DNA of 64,000 bases from Hyphomicrobiales bacterium (GCA_900473185.1 UCKU01000013.1:248001-312000), one strand, 5' to 3'; positions 36,595 to 45,950 are shown, counted from the stretch's first letter. The notes: a model not told the origin generated them from the sequence alone. Numbers and translations: made by a program.

Positions 36595-37445
36595 ACGTTC
36601 CCGAGTTCCTTCCCGAGGAGCGCTTCGTGCGCTGGTCCGTCGTTATCGGCCGAACCGGCTGGATCGATCGCATCGGGCTATTCGGGGTTGTCGCCACAAC
36701 AATCGTTGCCTTGTTCGCTACATGGTTAACGCCGTTCGATCCGCAGCTCCGCGTCGCGGCGGCCTACCTGCCACCTTCCCTTGAACACTGGTTCGGGACG
36801 GACGAGATCGGGCGCGATCTCTTTTCGCGTATCCTCCTCGGTATCCGATATACATGGCTGCCCGCACTTTCCCTCGTCATCATCAGCCTCGCTGTCGGCA
36901 CATGCATTGGTATGATACCCGGGCTTATCAGCCGCAGGCTCGACATGCTGGCGCAATGGGTGGCCGAATTCTTCCTGGTCCTGCCTTCAACGCTTGTTGC
37001 GCTGGCGGTGATCGCGACGTTGGGCGGGGGCCTTGCCAATACGATGATTGCGATGGGCATCGCGTGGTGGCCCTGGTATGCGCGCATATCCCGCGACGAA
37101 CTTCGCCGGCTGAACGCCCGTCCGCATGTTGCGGCTGCCAGGGTTGCCGGCATCAGCGGCCCGCGCCTGCTGCTGCGTTACCTTCTTCCCGGTGCCATTC
37201 CGGCCCTGTTGGTGGCGGCGACATTGGATGTGGCAACCGCCATCATGACGATGTCGCTTATGTCTTTCATCGGGCTCGGCCAACCGGCCCCCGCGCCCGA
37301 ACTTGGAGCGATGACATCAAGGGCGCTTGATAGCCTGTCCGTCTATTGGTGGCTTCCAATGTTGCCGGCGGCTATGATTTTTCTCATTTGCCTCTTTGCC
37401 AATCTTGCGGGAGATGGCCTTCGCATGGCGTTGCGCGGAGCCTAG
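36591..37445 (+). CDS. Peptide/nickel-type ABC permease (DppC-like)
   Basis: A 284-residue inner-membrane permease with an N-terminal helix, five further helices and the motif 'GTDEIGRDLFSRILLGIRYT' typical of DppC/OppC. The EAA loop is recognisable in 'PHVAAARVAGISGPRLLLRYLLPG'. The ATG overlaps the ATPase stop (ATGA). In this operon DppC precedes DppB, the reverse of the common order. Confidence 0.9.
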   Translation: MNVPEFLPEERFVRWSVVIGRTGWIDRIGLFGVVATTIVALFATWLTPFDPQLRVAAAYLPPSLEHWFGTDEIGRDLFSRILLGIRYTWLPALSLVIISLAVGTCIGMIPGLISRRLDMLAQWVAEFFLVLPSTLVALAVIATLGGGLANTMIAMGIAWWPWYARISRDELRRLNARPHVAAARVAGISGPRLLLRYLLPGAIPALLVAATLDVATAIMTMSLMSFIGLGQPAPAPELGAMTSRALDSLSVYWWLPMLPAAMIFLICLFANLAGDGLRMALRGA

Positions 37446-37448
37446 GAG

Positions 37449-38438
37449 ATGCTGGCCTTCCTCATACGACGTGTAGCAGGTCTTGTCTTCGTTCTCCTGG
37501 CTATGAGCTTCTCGGTATTCTGCCTGCAGAGCGTTATTCCCGCCGATCCCGCGCGTGCTATTGCAGGACCGCTCACGCCGCTTTCGGAGGTGAACGCGCT
37601 TCACCAGCAGCTTGGTCTCGACGATCCCGTTATCGTCCAGTACGGCCGATTTCTGTCTCGAGTTGTGAAGGGCGATCTCGGAACGTCGGCAAGAACCCGT
37701 CAGCCGGTGGCTGCCGATATAAGCCACTATCTGCCGGCATCGCTCGAACTGTCGCTGGCAGCTCTCTGCATCGGTCTTGCGCTGGCAGGTATTATCGCCG
37801 TGGTGCCCCGTATCGCAGGCGGTTCCGGCGGGTTGAGGCTCGTCCTCATTGCGGCTGGCTCGGTTCCGATTTTTATGTCGTCCTTGCTTCTGGTTTATTT
37901 CTTCTGGTTCAGCCTCGGATGGCTGCCCGGTTCGGGCAGGATGAGCGAGGATAATGTCGGCGGCCCGACCGGCTTCAATCTGATCGATGCGCTTATTGGG
38001 GGCAGGGGCGATCTCAGTCTCGATGCGATCAGCCATCTGCTTTTGCCGGCCCTCGCTTTGGCGCTGCCGATTGCCGTCGCGGTGGGTCGAAGTCTCGATA
38101 GTGCGCTGCGCGAGGTAATGCAGCAGGCCTACATCGGAACCGCGCGAGGAAAGGGTCTTCGGGAGACTGTGGTCGTCCTGCGTCATGGCCTTCGCAATGC
38201 CGCGTCGCCGGCTTTGGGAATGGTCGGTCTGCAGATCCGGCTTCTGTTCGGCAATCTGTTGATCGTCGAGCTAGTGTTCGGATGGCCTGGCCTCGGTCTC
38301 TATATGGTTCAGTCGCTGACCAGCGCTGACCTTCCAGCTGTTCTTGGCGTCACCATCGTTCTCGCAACCTTTTACATCCTCGTGAATATCGTCGTCGAAA
38401 TCCTGCAGTCATTGGCCGATGCGCGTATCGCGCTATAG
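37449..38438 (+). CDS. Peptide/nickel-type ABC permease (DppB-like)
   Basis: A 329-residue inner-membrane permease starting 'MLAFLIRRVAGLVFVLLAMS'. It has 'LTPLSEVNALHQQLGLDDP' and 'SLDSALREVMQQAYIGTARGKGL' in the EAA loop region, and 'LVIELVFGWPGLG'-like residues near 'LLIVELVFGWPGLGLYM', all typical of DppB/OppB. Six helices are predicted. It starts 3 nt after the DppC-like gene and ends the importer operon. Confidence 0.9.
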   Translation: MLAFLIRRVAGLVFVLLAMSFSVFCLQSVIPADPARAIAGPLTPLSEVNALHQQLGLDDPVIVQYGRFLSRVVKGDLGTSARTRQPVAADISHYLPASLELSLAALCIGLALAGIIAVVPRIAGGSGGLRLVLIAAGSVPIFMSSLLLVYFFWFSLGWLPGSGRMSEDNVGGPTGFNLIDALIGGRGDLSLDAISHLLLPALALALPIAVAVGRSLDSALREVMQQAYIGTARGKGLRETVVVLRHGLRNAASPALGMVGLQIRLLFGNLLIVELVFGWPGLGLYMVQSLTSADLPAVLGVTIVLATFYILVNIVVEILQSLADARIAL

Positions 38439-38585
38439 TCGGCGTAAGGGCACCAGAAGCGCTGGGGCTTTTCTCCGGAACCTATCCTTCCGGCATAGTC
38501 TGCTAAACCTCTTCCATATAGATTTCATCGACATTCGGAGCTCATCTGATCAGTGGCGATCCCGGCTGGTGCATAAGGCGGTCCG

Positions 38586-39068
38586 ATGAATCACGAGATA
38601 AGGTTGAAGGAAGACATTTCGGCGGTATCGTCGTACTGGCAGTCGGCCCATGGCCAAGATTGCATCCAGCTCGGTGAGGTGGACAATTCGAGTGGAGGCC
38701 GCCGCAGGACCGGGCTTAGCAACTGGCAGGTCAAGCGCGTCGTGAAATATGTAGATGAGAGGCTGGAAGGCCCGATTCGCGTCGACGACTTGGCGGCCAC
38801 GGTAAAACTTAGTCCCGGCCATTTCCGCCGTGCTTTTTCGATCAGCTTCGGCATATCGCCCTATACGTTTGTCATGCAGCAGCGTATTGAGCGTGCCCGA
38901 ACATTGTTGAGCACGCGCGAGCATGAAATGGGGGACATCGCCTTTGCCTGCGGTTTGTCGGATCATGCCCATTTCAGCCGCTTGTTCCGGCGTTTCGTCG
39001 GAACGACACCCAGTCAATGGCGCCATAAATTCATGATGCAGAGCGCTTCTCACGACGGCATCCGATAG
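38586..39068 (+). CDS. AraC-type DNA-binding protein without a sensor domain
   Basis: A 160-residue protein. The first 45 residues are polar with no recognised domain, and the rest is a complete AraC DNA-binding domain with two helix-turn-helix motifs (VDDLAATVKLSPGHFRRAFSIS and IAFACGLSDHAHFSRLFRRFVG). It lacks the usual cupin sensor, so activity may be set by its amount or by a partner, as in SoxS/MarA-like proteins. It opens the signalling part of the window. No ligand or target is evident. Confidence 0.85.
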   Translation: MNHEIRLKEDISAVSSYWQSAHGQDCIQLGEVDNSSGGRRRTGLSNWQVKRVVKYVDERLEGPIRVDDLAATVKLSPGHFRRAFSISFGISPYTFVMQQRIERARTLLSTREHEMGDIAFACGLSDHAHFSRLFRRFVGTTPSQWRHKFMMQSASHDGIR

Positions 39069-39131
39069 TCCGCACCGTCCTGCCGTAATCAGGCATCCAC
39101 AGGAACAATCACGTTGCCGGATCGCCGTCGG

Positions 39132-41411
39132 TTATGCTGACAAGGCTTCGAGCTCCCTGACCGCCGGCCGGGTATGGTTCTCGCGCTGTGTCGGCTTGGC
39201 TTGAACCTCTCGTACCGGCAAGCTGAACGTGATGGATGCGCCATCGCGAGTGCCGTTTTCCGCCCACAGGCGTCCTCCATGGGACTCGACGATAGACCGG
39301 CATATCGCAAGGCCCATGCCCATTCCGTCATGCTTTGTCGTATAAAAAGCCTCGAAAATCCTCTCCGGATCGCTGATTCCGACACCCCGGTCGCTGACTT
39401 CCACCTCGACCGTATCGTCGTCCCGTAGCCTGGAGGTGATCTTCAATATGCGAGCCCCAGGCTCAATATCGTGCATGGCTTCGATACCGTTGCGGATGAG
39501 ATTGAGCATGACCTGCTCAAGCTGCACCTGGTCTGCACTGGTCGTGGGCAGGAGCGGGTCGAGTTCGATGTCGAGCTTTACCTTGTTGGAGGATAATTTG
39601 TCGGCAATCAGCTCGCAGGCATCGCCGATGAGACTGTTCAGATTCACTGCAGTGCGCGGATAGGCGGTCTTGCCGAACAACGCTCTGATGCGGCTAACCA
39701 CTTCGGCGGCCGCATCAGCATCGCGCACGATCCAGTCGGCGGAACGTAGGGCGCGTTCGAGGTTCGGCGGTTCCGCGCTCAGCCATCGGCGGAACGCGTT
39801 CGCATTCGCGACCACCGCCTGCAGCGGTTGATTGAGCTCATGCGCAATCGAGACGGAAAGTTCGGACATGCTGGCGGCGCGCAATGCCCTTGCCAGTCTC
39901 TCGTCGGACTGGCGCAGCGCCTCCTGCGCACGAACCTCATCATCGATGTCGAGATTGACGCCATACCAGCGGATGATCTTGCCGTTTTCGTCGCGCAGGG
40001 GTTCAACGCGCGAATCCATCCAGCGGTATTGACCACCCCTATGGCGAAGCCGGCCTTTGTGGTTGAGAGGCTGGCCCGTCGCAATGGCGTTTCTGAATGC
40101 CTCTGTGACCGCGGCGCGGTCTTCGGGGTGGACCAGCTCCTCCCGGGCGGCGACGTCTTTCGGAGTCTTCGAGTGAATAGCGCCTTCATCGAGGCCAGCC
40201 CATTCGGAGAAGCGTTTGTTGAAATAGCAGGGGAGCCCCTCGGGCGTCATCAGCCAGATCAGCGACGGCACCGTATCGACGATCAGACGCAATTCTGCTT
40301 CACGCTCACGCGCAGCTTCATGCGCTTCCATTTCGTCATGGATGTCGAGGCAGACGCCGTACCACTGAATGATCTGACCGTCAGCGTCGCGCAGTGGCTC
40401 CGCCTTGCCGTCGATCCAGCGATAGACGCCATCGAAGCGCCGCTGCCGGTATTTAAGCGCGAAGCGTTCGCCGGTTTCAAAGGCCTGCGACAGGCTCCTC
40501 TGGAATAGTACTCGGTCTTCGGGGTGAATGGCCTCGATGATCGCCGTTGCGAACCTCTTTGTGTCCGCGGGATCGTTGCTCGCAAGCGAAATCCCGGTCC
40601 AGCGCATAAGCGGCTTGTTGATATAAGAGGTCTCGCCGGCGGAGTTTGCGCACCAGATGAGGGCTGGCACCGTATCGATCATCTGCTGCAGTTGCTGCTG
40701 GCTCTCCCTGAGGGCAGCTTCCGCCTTTCGTTGATCGTCGATGTCGACCGAGGTCGCGAACCAGGCGGTGATGCGGCCTTGTTCGTCACGCGACGCGATA
40801 GCGGAATCGCGCAGCCATCGGTAGGTTCCATCGGCGCGCCGGACCCGCTGTTCTTCGAAGATCGGCTCTCCGGTCCTGAGGCTGTGCTCCCATCTTGCCA
40901 TGCATCCTTTGACTTCGTCGGGATGGACGAAAAGGCTCCACCATGAATGATTGTCGAGCTTGGCGATCCTGCTCATTTCCTCGGCACTCACGCCGACAAA
41001 ATCGAGCGCTTTCGGATTCAGGAAGCGCAGTCGGCCGTCGGGATAGGCCGACCAGCCGAAGCCGGGAATGTCTTCGATATTGGGCTGGATATTCTTGTAA
41101 ACGCGGTCGAAGAGGCTCTGCGGCTTGAAAACGTTGATGAAAAACCAGAGCGCGGTGGCGCAGCAGGCGAACATGACGACCCGGGTCTGTTCGTTATTGC
41201 CGAAATTGGCGGGGGAGAGAACGACAGCGGCTGTCAGCAAACAGCCGATGAGCAGCACGGCCAGACCTGTGCGCCAGCTTGTATAGAGCCAGATGGCGAC
41301 CATTGCGACGAGAATGCCGGAGGGATCCGCGAAAAGCCCTGCCAGCACGATGCCGCTGCCGCCAATAGCCATGGCCGTGACGATCCGTTCTTTTGACGAT
41401 GTCAACTGCAT
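39132..41411 (-). CDS. Multi-PAS sensor histidine kinase
   Basis: A 759-residue membrane kinase. About three hydrophobic helices lie at the N-terminus (residues 10-95). Three PAS/PAC units follow at about 125-250, 255-375 and 380-500, each with the conserved 'WYG(V)xxDIDD'-like end. HisKA has its phospho-accepting histidine in 'SVSIAHELNQPLQAVV' (about 535), and HATPase_c has 'NLIRNGIEAM', 'DRGVGI' and 'GMGMGLAICRSIV'. No receiver domain. It resembles FixL/DctB-type kinases but no haem-binding histidine pattern is clear. The FixJ-type regulator at 41472 is next on the same strand and is the likely partner. Confidence 0.9.
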   Translation of the reverse strand: MQLTSSKERIVTAMAIGGSGIVLAGLFADPSGILVAMVAIWLYTSWRTGLAVLLIGCLLTAAVVLSPANFGNNEQTRVVMFACCATALWFFINVFKPQSLFDRVYKNIQPNIEDIPGFGWSAYPDGRLRFLNPKALDFVGVSAEEMSRIAKLDNHSWWSLFVHPDEVKGCMARWEHSLRTGEPIFEEQRVRRADGTYRWLRDSAIASRDEQGRITAWFATSVDIDDQRKAEAALRESQQQLQQMIDTVPALIWCANSAGETSYINKPLMRWTGISLASNDPADTKRFATAIIEAIHPEDRVLFQRSLSQAFETGERFALKYRQRRFDGVYRWIDGKAEPLRDADGQIIQWYGVCLDIHDEMEAHEAAREREAELRLIVDTVPSLIWLMTPEGLPCYFNKRFSEWAGLDEGAIHSKTPKDVAAREELVHPEDRAAVTEAFRNAIATGQPLNHKGRLRHRGGQYRWMDSRVEPLRDENGKIIRWYGVNLDIDDEVRAQEALRQSDERLARALRAASMSELSVSIAHELNQPLQAVVANANAFRRWLSAEPPNLERALRSADWIVRDADAAAEVVSRIRALFGKTAYPRTAVNLNSLIGDACELIADKLSSNKVKLDIELDPLLPTTSADQVQLEQVMLNLIRNGIEAMHDIEPGARILKITSRLRDDDTVEVEVSDRGVGISDPERIFEAFYTTKHDGMGMGLAICRSIVESHGGRLWAENGTRDGASITFSLPVREVQAKPTQRENHTRPAVRELEALSA

Positions 41412-41471
41412 GGAAGTCCTCTTTGCTTTTCTGTCGTGACTCTTTCCGTGACCTAGCGCTGGTGGGTAATT

Positions 41472-42122
41472 TCAGCCATCGCTCGTTCGAACATGCGAAG
41501 GCAGAGCCTGCCAGACATTGAAAAGCTGCGCCACCGAACTGACCTGCATTTTCTTCATCATATTGCTGCGGTGAAGCTTCACCGTAAATTCGCTGATCCC
41601 GAGGGAGAAGGCTATCTGTTTGTTGACCTCGCCGGAGGCGACCAGTTTCAGAACCTGGCGCTCGCGTACGGTGAGGGTTTCAAACAGGGAAACATATCGA
41701 TCGGCCGCAGACAGTGCGTTCCTGCGGCTGACATCGGTGGCGATGGCTTTGGACACGGCATCGAGAAAGGTCTGGTCCCGCACAGGTTTGGTCAGGAAAT
41801 CCTGCGCCCCGGCCTTCATCGCCTGCACGCTCATCGCGATATCGCCATGCGCCGTCAGAAACAGGACGGGTGTCGTGACGCCATTTCGGGTCAGATGATG
41901 CTGCAGGTCCAGACCGCTGATGCCGGGCATACGGACATCCAGCACGACGCAACTCGGGCGGTCGGGCAGCTTTGCTTCGAGAAATTCCCGGCCCGATAAA
42001 AATGTCATCGCGTCGATGCCGACCGAATTCAGCAGGTTCTCCAGAGCCGCGCAAACGGTCGCATCGTCATCAACCAAAATCGCGATCGGACTTTTCGACC
42101 CCTTGGAGGTGGTCACCCCCAT
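41472..42122 (-). CDS. FixJ-type response regulator, LuxR HTH
   Basis: A 216-residue regulator. The receiver (about residues 10-125) has the phospho-acceptor aspartate in 'VVLDVRMPGISGLD', a threonine in 'FLTAHGD' and a lysine in 'LTKPV'. The LuxR helix-turn-helix is in 'LTVRERQVLKLVASGEVNKQIAFSLGISEFTVKLHR'. The start at 42122 (MGVTTS) is preferred because GGAGGATC lies upstream; an in-frame ATG at 42149 is possible. It is transcribed ahead of the PAS kinase at 39132 on the same strand, with which it probably forms a two-component pair. Confidence 0.9.
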   Translation of the reverse strand: MGVTTSKGSKSPIAILVDDDATVCAALENLLNSVGIDAMTFLSGREFLEAKLPDRPSCVVLDVRMPGISGLDLQHHLTRNGVTTPVLFLTAHGDIAMSVQAMKAGAQDFLTKPVRDQTFLDAVSKAIATDVSRRNALSAADRYVSLFETLTVRERQVLKLVASGEVNKQIAFSLGISEFTVKLHRSNMMKKMQVSSVAQLFNVWQALPSHVRTSDG

Positions 42123-42318
42123 GCATGATCCTCCATTGCCAGCAGACATGCCGCTTCCCTGAACCCCATGAGGATACAGTTACAGGCGAGGAAATTGAAG
42201 GAGGGGGTGACTAAACCAAATATATATGTAGAAGTGCATTTTTATACTTTTGGTTTCTTGTGGCTTATCTTTCTACCCTTGAGGGAGTGAGGCCTTGCTG
42301 AAACGCGCCTCAGTTCAG
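42123..42318. promoter_or_regulatory. Promoter region with AAACCAAA/TTTGGTTT inverted repeat
   Basis: AAACCAAA at 42213-42220 and TTTGGTTT at 42249-42256 form a perfect inverted repeat across an AT-rich spacer, about 90 nt upstream of the FixJ-type regulator start. The AAACC/GGTTT arms resemble the palindromic core of the recurring motif in this part of the window, so autoregulation is possible. Confidence 0.35.
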
Positions 42319-42588
42319 CTAGCGAGATGCAACCCTGAATGCCGTCGGCCGATGCTGGAGCGATACGGCGAGCGTTTCACCATTCACGACAAAATATGCG
42401 ACCTTCGGTTCGGCTCGCGATGAGGAGGATGTCGCGAGCGGCACGTAGATTTTCGCGGACGCCTTGGGCGCCGATGTCGCTCCATAGCCGAGATACACCA
42501 GTATCCCGATGATCAGGCCGCCGATGACCAAAAGCGGAAACCTCGGCATCTCGAGGGGCCTGTATTGAGAGCTTGGGTCATGCCTCAT
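42319..42588 (-). CDS. Small membrane-anchored protein of unknown function
   Basis: An 89-residue protein with a polar start, one hydrophobic helix (about residues 15-37, FPLLVIGGLIIGILVYLGYG) and a likely periplasmic tail of about 50 residues. The ATG at 42588 has AAAGG at suitable spacing; an ATG two codons earlier is possible. No family is recognised. A tandem copy of the recurring motif lies 66 nt upstream of the start. Confidence 0.5.
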   Translation of the reverse strand: MRHDPSSQYRPLEMPRFPLLVIGGLIIGILVYLGYGATSAPKASAKIYVPLATSSSSRAEPKVAYFVVNGETLAVSLQHRPTAFRVASR

Positions 42589-42653
42589 GATCATCGCCTT
42601 TGATCGATCTTCGACATGATCAGCTTACAGGCGGTTTGCGGGCCGGGGAGCTA

Positions 42654-42688
42654 TACCAAGGTGTGCGCAGGGACAACGAAGGTGTGTC
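42654..42688. promoter_or_regulatory. Tandem recurring motif, copies A1 and A2
   Basis: TACCAAGGTGTGCG at 42654 and AACGAAGGTGTGTC at 42675 are direct repeats 21 bp apart, two helical turns. They lie 66 nt upstream of the small membrane-protein gene on the minus strand and about 320 nt upstream of the FixJ-type gene on the plus strand. They match the motif found at six other intergenic places between 46.8 and 51.2 kb. Confidence 0.45.
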
Positions 42689-43008
42689 TTGTGATAGTTC
42701 TGCGCGGGTGTATCGAGCTTGGGGTCGCCCGACGCATCTGTCGGAACTACCTATTTGCAATTACGAGAGAATTTGACAGACCTTTGGATCGATCTTTTCG
42801 CCCAACCTAGACCCTTGGCGTATTTTTGTGATGGGGCCCGCGTGGTAGTGTGGCGGGCAGGTTACCGCGTCGTGAAGCGCAAGTCGACGTGGGCCTTTGG
42901 CGGACGGGAATCCCTTCATGAATGCTGCGGAACGAGGCAGTGTCAAATTGGCCGCGATGCGGCAGTAGGGGAGATATGCAAAGCCGTCGTTTGGAGGCGC
43001 AGAAAGCC
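42689..43008. other. Intergenic leader before FixJ-type regulator
   Basis: About 320 nt with no gene I can support. Short plus-strand open frames lack protein-like composition. It probably carries the promoter of the regulator at 43009. Confidence 0.4.
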
Positions 43009-43656
43009 ATGACGATCGATCAAGTCAGCACGAGGGACGAACCGGTTGTCTGTATCGTTGACGACGAAGGCCCTGTCAGGGCCTCGCTGGTAGACCTTTT
43101 CGAGTCGGTGGCGATGAAGGCCATCGCATTCGAGAGCGCTTCGGATTTTCTGGAGCGCTGCGATATGGGGCAGGCGGGCTGCATTCTTTTGGACGTGCGG
43201 ATGCCCGGCATCAGTGGCCTTGACTTCCAAGACCAACTCGCCGCCGCCGGCAACACCATGCCCATTATATTCATGTCGGGTCACGGTAGTATCCCCCTGA
43301 CCGTAAAGGCGATGAAGGCGGGAGCAACGGACTTCCTGATCAAGCCGTTCGCCGGCAGCGCCGTCATCGCCGCAGTTGGCGAAGCGATCAGGCGGGATGC
43401 AGAGAACCGGAAAGAGGCCGCTATCCGCGCCCAGGTGCAAATCTGTGAAGCCAGGCTTACTCCGCGCGAGCGGGAAGTCTTGCATTATGTCGCAGCCGGA
43501 TTGATGAACAAGCAGATTGCATATGAGATGCAGATCAGCGAAATCATGGTGAAACTGCATCGGGGACGAATGATGAAAAAGATGCAGGTAGGCTCCCTTG
43601 CGGAGCTTGTCCGCAAATTTGACATGTTGAAACCGGATCTCAAACTGTATCAGTAA
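43009..43656 (+). CDS. FixJ-type response regulator, LuxR HTH
   Basis: A 215-residue regulator with receiver aspartate in 'ILLDVRMPGISGLD', the serine/threonine switch in 'FMSGHGS', lysine in 'LIKPF', and helix-turn-helix in 'LTPREREVLHYVAAGLMNKQIAYEMQISEIMVKLHRG'. Start choice is uncertain: the ATG at 43009 has GGAGG 11 nt upstream, and an in-frame ATG at 42976 has GGGGAG only 2 nt away. Followed after 51 nt by a receiver-only protein on the same strand and then a convergent PAS kinase. Paralogous to the regulators at 41472 and 50344. Confidence 0.9.
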   Translation: MTIDQVSTRDEPVVCIVDDEGPVRASLVDLFESVAMKAIAFESASDFLERCDMGQAGCILLDVRMPGISGLDFQDQLAAAGNTMPIIFMSGHGSIPLTVKAMKAGATDFLIKPFAGSAVIAAVGEAIRRDAENRKEAAIRAQVQICEARLTPREREVLHYVAAGLMNKQIAYEMQISEIMVKLHRGRMMKKMQVGSLAELVRKFDMLKPDLKLYQ

Positions 43657-43707
43657 CCTGCGCGGCGCCTAGCTCATTGCCCGAAAAAGAAGAATTGTAC
43701 TGACGCA

Positions 43708-44094
43708 ATGGCAAGTTCCTCCAATCAGACTGTCGCTGTCATTGATGACCATCGCTATCTCAGGGAATCCCTCAAGGATCTGCTCGAAGCGGCCGGTTAT
43801 GAATGCGAGCTCTACGAGTCGGCCGAGAGATTCCTGAACGAAAAAGGTTATTCGCTCGTTGATTGCATTCTTGCCGACGTCAGAATGCCGGGAATGTCCG
43901 GCGTCGAGATGCTCCAGGCATTGAGCAGGATGCCATCCCACCCGCCTGTCATCATCATGACTGCGCACGGGGACAAAGACGTCGAGGCCGCTGTCTTTCA
44001 GGCGGGCGCAATCGCCTTTCTAAAAAAACCCGTCAATGCCGACTTGCTCATGTCGTGGCTGGAGCGCGCGATCAGCGAGTATCGCGCAGGCTAG
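43708..44094 (+). CDS. Stand-alone response-regulator receiver, FixJ-like
   Basis: A 128-residue protein that is only a receiver domain: acidic pocket 'VIDDH', phospho-acceptor aspartate in 'ILADVRMPGMSGVE', threonine in 'IMTAHGD', lysine in 'FLKKPV'. It ends just after the domain, with no DNA-binding part and no obvious truncation scar. Such proteins act as phosphate shuttles or sinks between kinases and regulators. It lies tail to tail with the PAS kinase at 44101 (6 nt apart) and behind the FixJ-type gene. Confidence 0.88.
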   Translation: MASSSNQTVAVIDDHRYLRESLKDLLEAAGYECELYESAERFLNEKGYSLVDCILADVRMPGMSGVEMLQALSRMPSHPPVIIMTAHGDKDVEAAVFQAGAIAFLKKPVNADLLMSWLERAISEYRAG

Positions 44095-44100
44095 TCGTCA

Positions 44101-45636
44101 TCATGCGTGAGCGGCCTGTTCCACTTCAACCGGCAGGGTAAAGACGAACTTCGCTCCGTGCGGGTCGGCTTGCTCAACGCTTAACCGCCCGCCGTGAGAT
44201 TCGACGATGGAGCGGCTGATTGCCAGCCCCATTCCCATTCCTTGGCCTTTTGTCGTGAAGAAGGGCTCGAATATTCTATCGGGGAATTCGACGCCCGGGC
44301 CGCGATCGCTGATCTCTATCTGCACGGTATCTGTAGCGCGGCGGGCGCGAATGTGCAGAACGCGGTCATCACCAGCAGAATCCATGGCCTCCAGGCCATT
44401 GCGGATAAGATTGATCAGGACCTGTTGGACCTGGACCCGATCGAAGGCGATCGGCGGAAGGTCGCGCTCGAGCTCGATATCCATGCGCACGCGCCGCCGC
44501 ATCGCTTCCTCGGCCATGAGGTCGCGCGCTTCCCTGACCACGCTGTCGAGTGCGGCGTAATCTCTCGACGTTTCGGAGCGTTTGAACAAAGCGCGGATGC
44601 GGCCGACGACTTCGACGGCTGAATGTGCGCTTGCCGAGATGCGCTCGACTGCTTTCTGCGCCCGTTCGATATTGGGCGGTTCCGCCGAAAGCCAGCGCTG
44701 GCTGACATCCGAGCTTGATATGACGGCCGCGAGCGGCTGACTGATCTCATGGGCGATCGAGGCGGAAAGCTCGGCAAGGCTCGCCGCTTGGCTTGCACGC
44801 GCGAGGTTCTGCTGGGCGAGGCTCAAAGCCTCCTGCACGCGAACCTGATCCTCGACATCGATGGACAGGCCGTACCATTCCACGATGTCGCCGTTTTTAT
44901 CGCGAAGCGGCTCGAACCGGCCTTCCGTCCAGTGGAACATACCGTCCGGCCCGCGCCGTCTGTATCGCATCATGAAAGGCTCGCCCGCCCGGATGCAATG
45001 GGCGGCCCTGCACTGCACCTCCGCGCTATCCTCGGGATGGACAAGTTCCTGCGCTGCCCGTGCAAATTCCTCGAAATTCGTTTTGGAGAGGCCCAGTTCC
45101 TGCAGGTAGCGCCTGCTGACGTAGGAGAGATCGCCTGCCGGTGTCCAGCTGCAGATGTGCACCGGCAAGGCATCGATGAGCCGCTGAAGGTGCCGTTCGC
45201 TGCGTTGCAACGCCTCTTCGGCGTGGACCTGATCGTCGATATCGTGGCAGAGGCCATACCACTGGCTGATGCGTCCATGCCGGTCGCGTATCGAATCCGC
45301 GCGGCTCGACATCCAGCGATAGACGCCGTCGTAGCGGCGCAGCCGGTATCGTGTGGAAAAGCTTTCGCCGGTGGCGAAGCAATGATGTAGCGCATCCCTG
45401 AAGCCCGAGGCGTCATCTGGATGGATCGCCATCTCGATCATTGCATCCAGCCGGCTCATGCCTGGGAACTGTAAATCGGCAATATCCCGACCGAGATAAT
45501 CGACCATCTGTTTGTTGAAGAAAATCGGTTCGCCGTCTGCTGTCAGCCGCCAGATGTGAGACGGCACCCTATCGACGAGTTCGGCGAGCGCCCGTTCCCG
45601 TTTGCGCAATGCCTTGACGCTCCGGCTGACGATCAT
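44101..45636 (-). CDS. Soluble double-PAS sensor histidine kinase
   Basis: A 511-residue kinase with no membrane helix. Two PAS/PAC units (about residues 15-140 and 145-270) contain 'GRISQWYGLCHDIDDQ' and 'GDIVEWYGLSIDVEDQ'. HisKA has the histidine in 'SASIAHEISQPLAAV' (about 305), and HATPase_c has 'NLIRNGLEAM', 'DRGPGV' and 'GQGMGMGLAISRSIV'. The ATG at 45636 follows AGGAG. It shares layout and sequence style with the kinase at 39132, suggesting duplication. Candidate partners are the regulators at 43009 and 43708. Confidence 0.9.
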   Translation of the reverse strand: MIVSRSVKALRKRERALAELVDRVPSHIWRLTADGEPIFFNKQMVDYLGRDIADLQFPGMSRLDAMIEMAIHPDDASGFRDALHHCFATGESFSTRYRLRRYDGVYRWMSSRADSIRDRHGRISQWYGLCHDIDDQVHAEEALQRSERHLQRLIDALPVHICSWTPAGDLSYVSRRYLQELGLSKTNFEEFARAAQELVHPEDSAEVQCRAAHCIRAGEPFMMRYRRRGPDGMFHWTEGRFEPLRDKNGDIVEWYGLSIDVEDQVRVQEALSLAQQNLARASQAASLAELSASIAHEISQPLAAVISSSDVSQRWLSAEPPNIERAQKAVERISASAHSAVEVVGRIRALFKRSETSRDYAALDSVVREARDLMAEEAMRRRVRMDIELERDLPPIAFDRVQVQQVLINLIRNGLEAMDSAGDDRVLHIRARRATDTVQIEISDRGPGVEFPDRIFEPFFTTKGQGMGMGLAISRSIVESHGGRLSVEQADPHGAKFVFTLPVEVEQAAHA

Positions 45637-45662
45637 CCCCTGCTCCTGATGACACTTGCGTC

Positions 45663-45914
45663 TCAACAGGCTGAAATGCCTGCAGCAGGATTTATCCTAC
45701 GATACAGCGGAAAACGAAAGCAATTCATACGGGAACGACGCGTCTTGGCTGCCAGTCGCTGCCGATCTGCCTGGAGGTCGTCGCGCCGGATGACGAACTG
45801 GATGCGTTCATCCGCAAGGTGGGTTTCGTGATAGACGATTGGCCGCGCCCGCTCATTTGTCTGTTCCAGGCAAAGTTCCTTGTCCTTGGACCCGGCTAAT
45901 AGAGGCCGATGCAA
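45663..45914 (-). CDS. Possible small hypothetical protein
   Basis: An 83-residue frame starting with TTG, preceded by AGGAG with 8-nt spacing. The middle 'VYHETHLADERIQFVIRRDD' reads like a real protein and the C-terminal third is arginine-rich. It is head to head with the SDR gene at 45951 and upstream of the PAS kinase on the same strand. No family recognised, and overlapping frames on the other strand make it uncertain. Confidence 0.3.
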   Translation of the reverse strand: MHRPLLAGSKDKELCLEQTNERARPIVYHETHLADERIQFVIRRDDLQADRQRLAAKTRRSRMNCFRFPLYRRINPAAGISAC

Positions 45915-45950
45915 CTGTTTATCTCCTGCGCGTCAACAAGGAGAATTCAG

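Noticed and set aside
39132..42122. A true FixL-FixJ oxygen-sensing pair
   Set aside because: Layout is similar, but the kinase has three PAS units and no clear haem-binding histidine pattern, and no fixK or fixN genes are adjacent. It is called only a FixJ-type pair.
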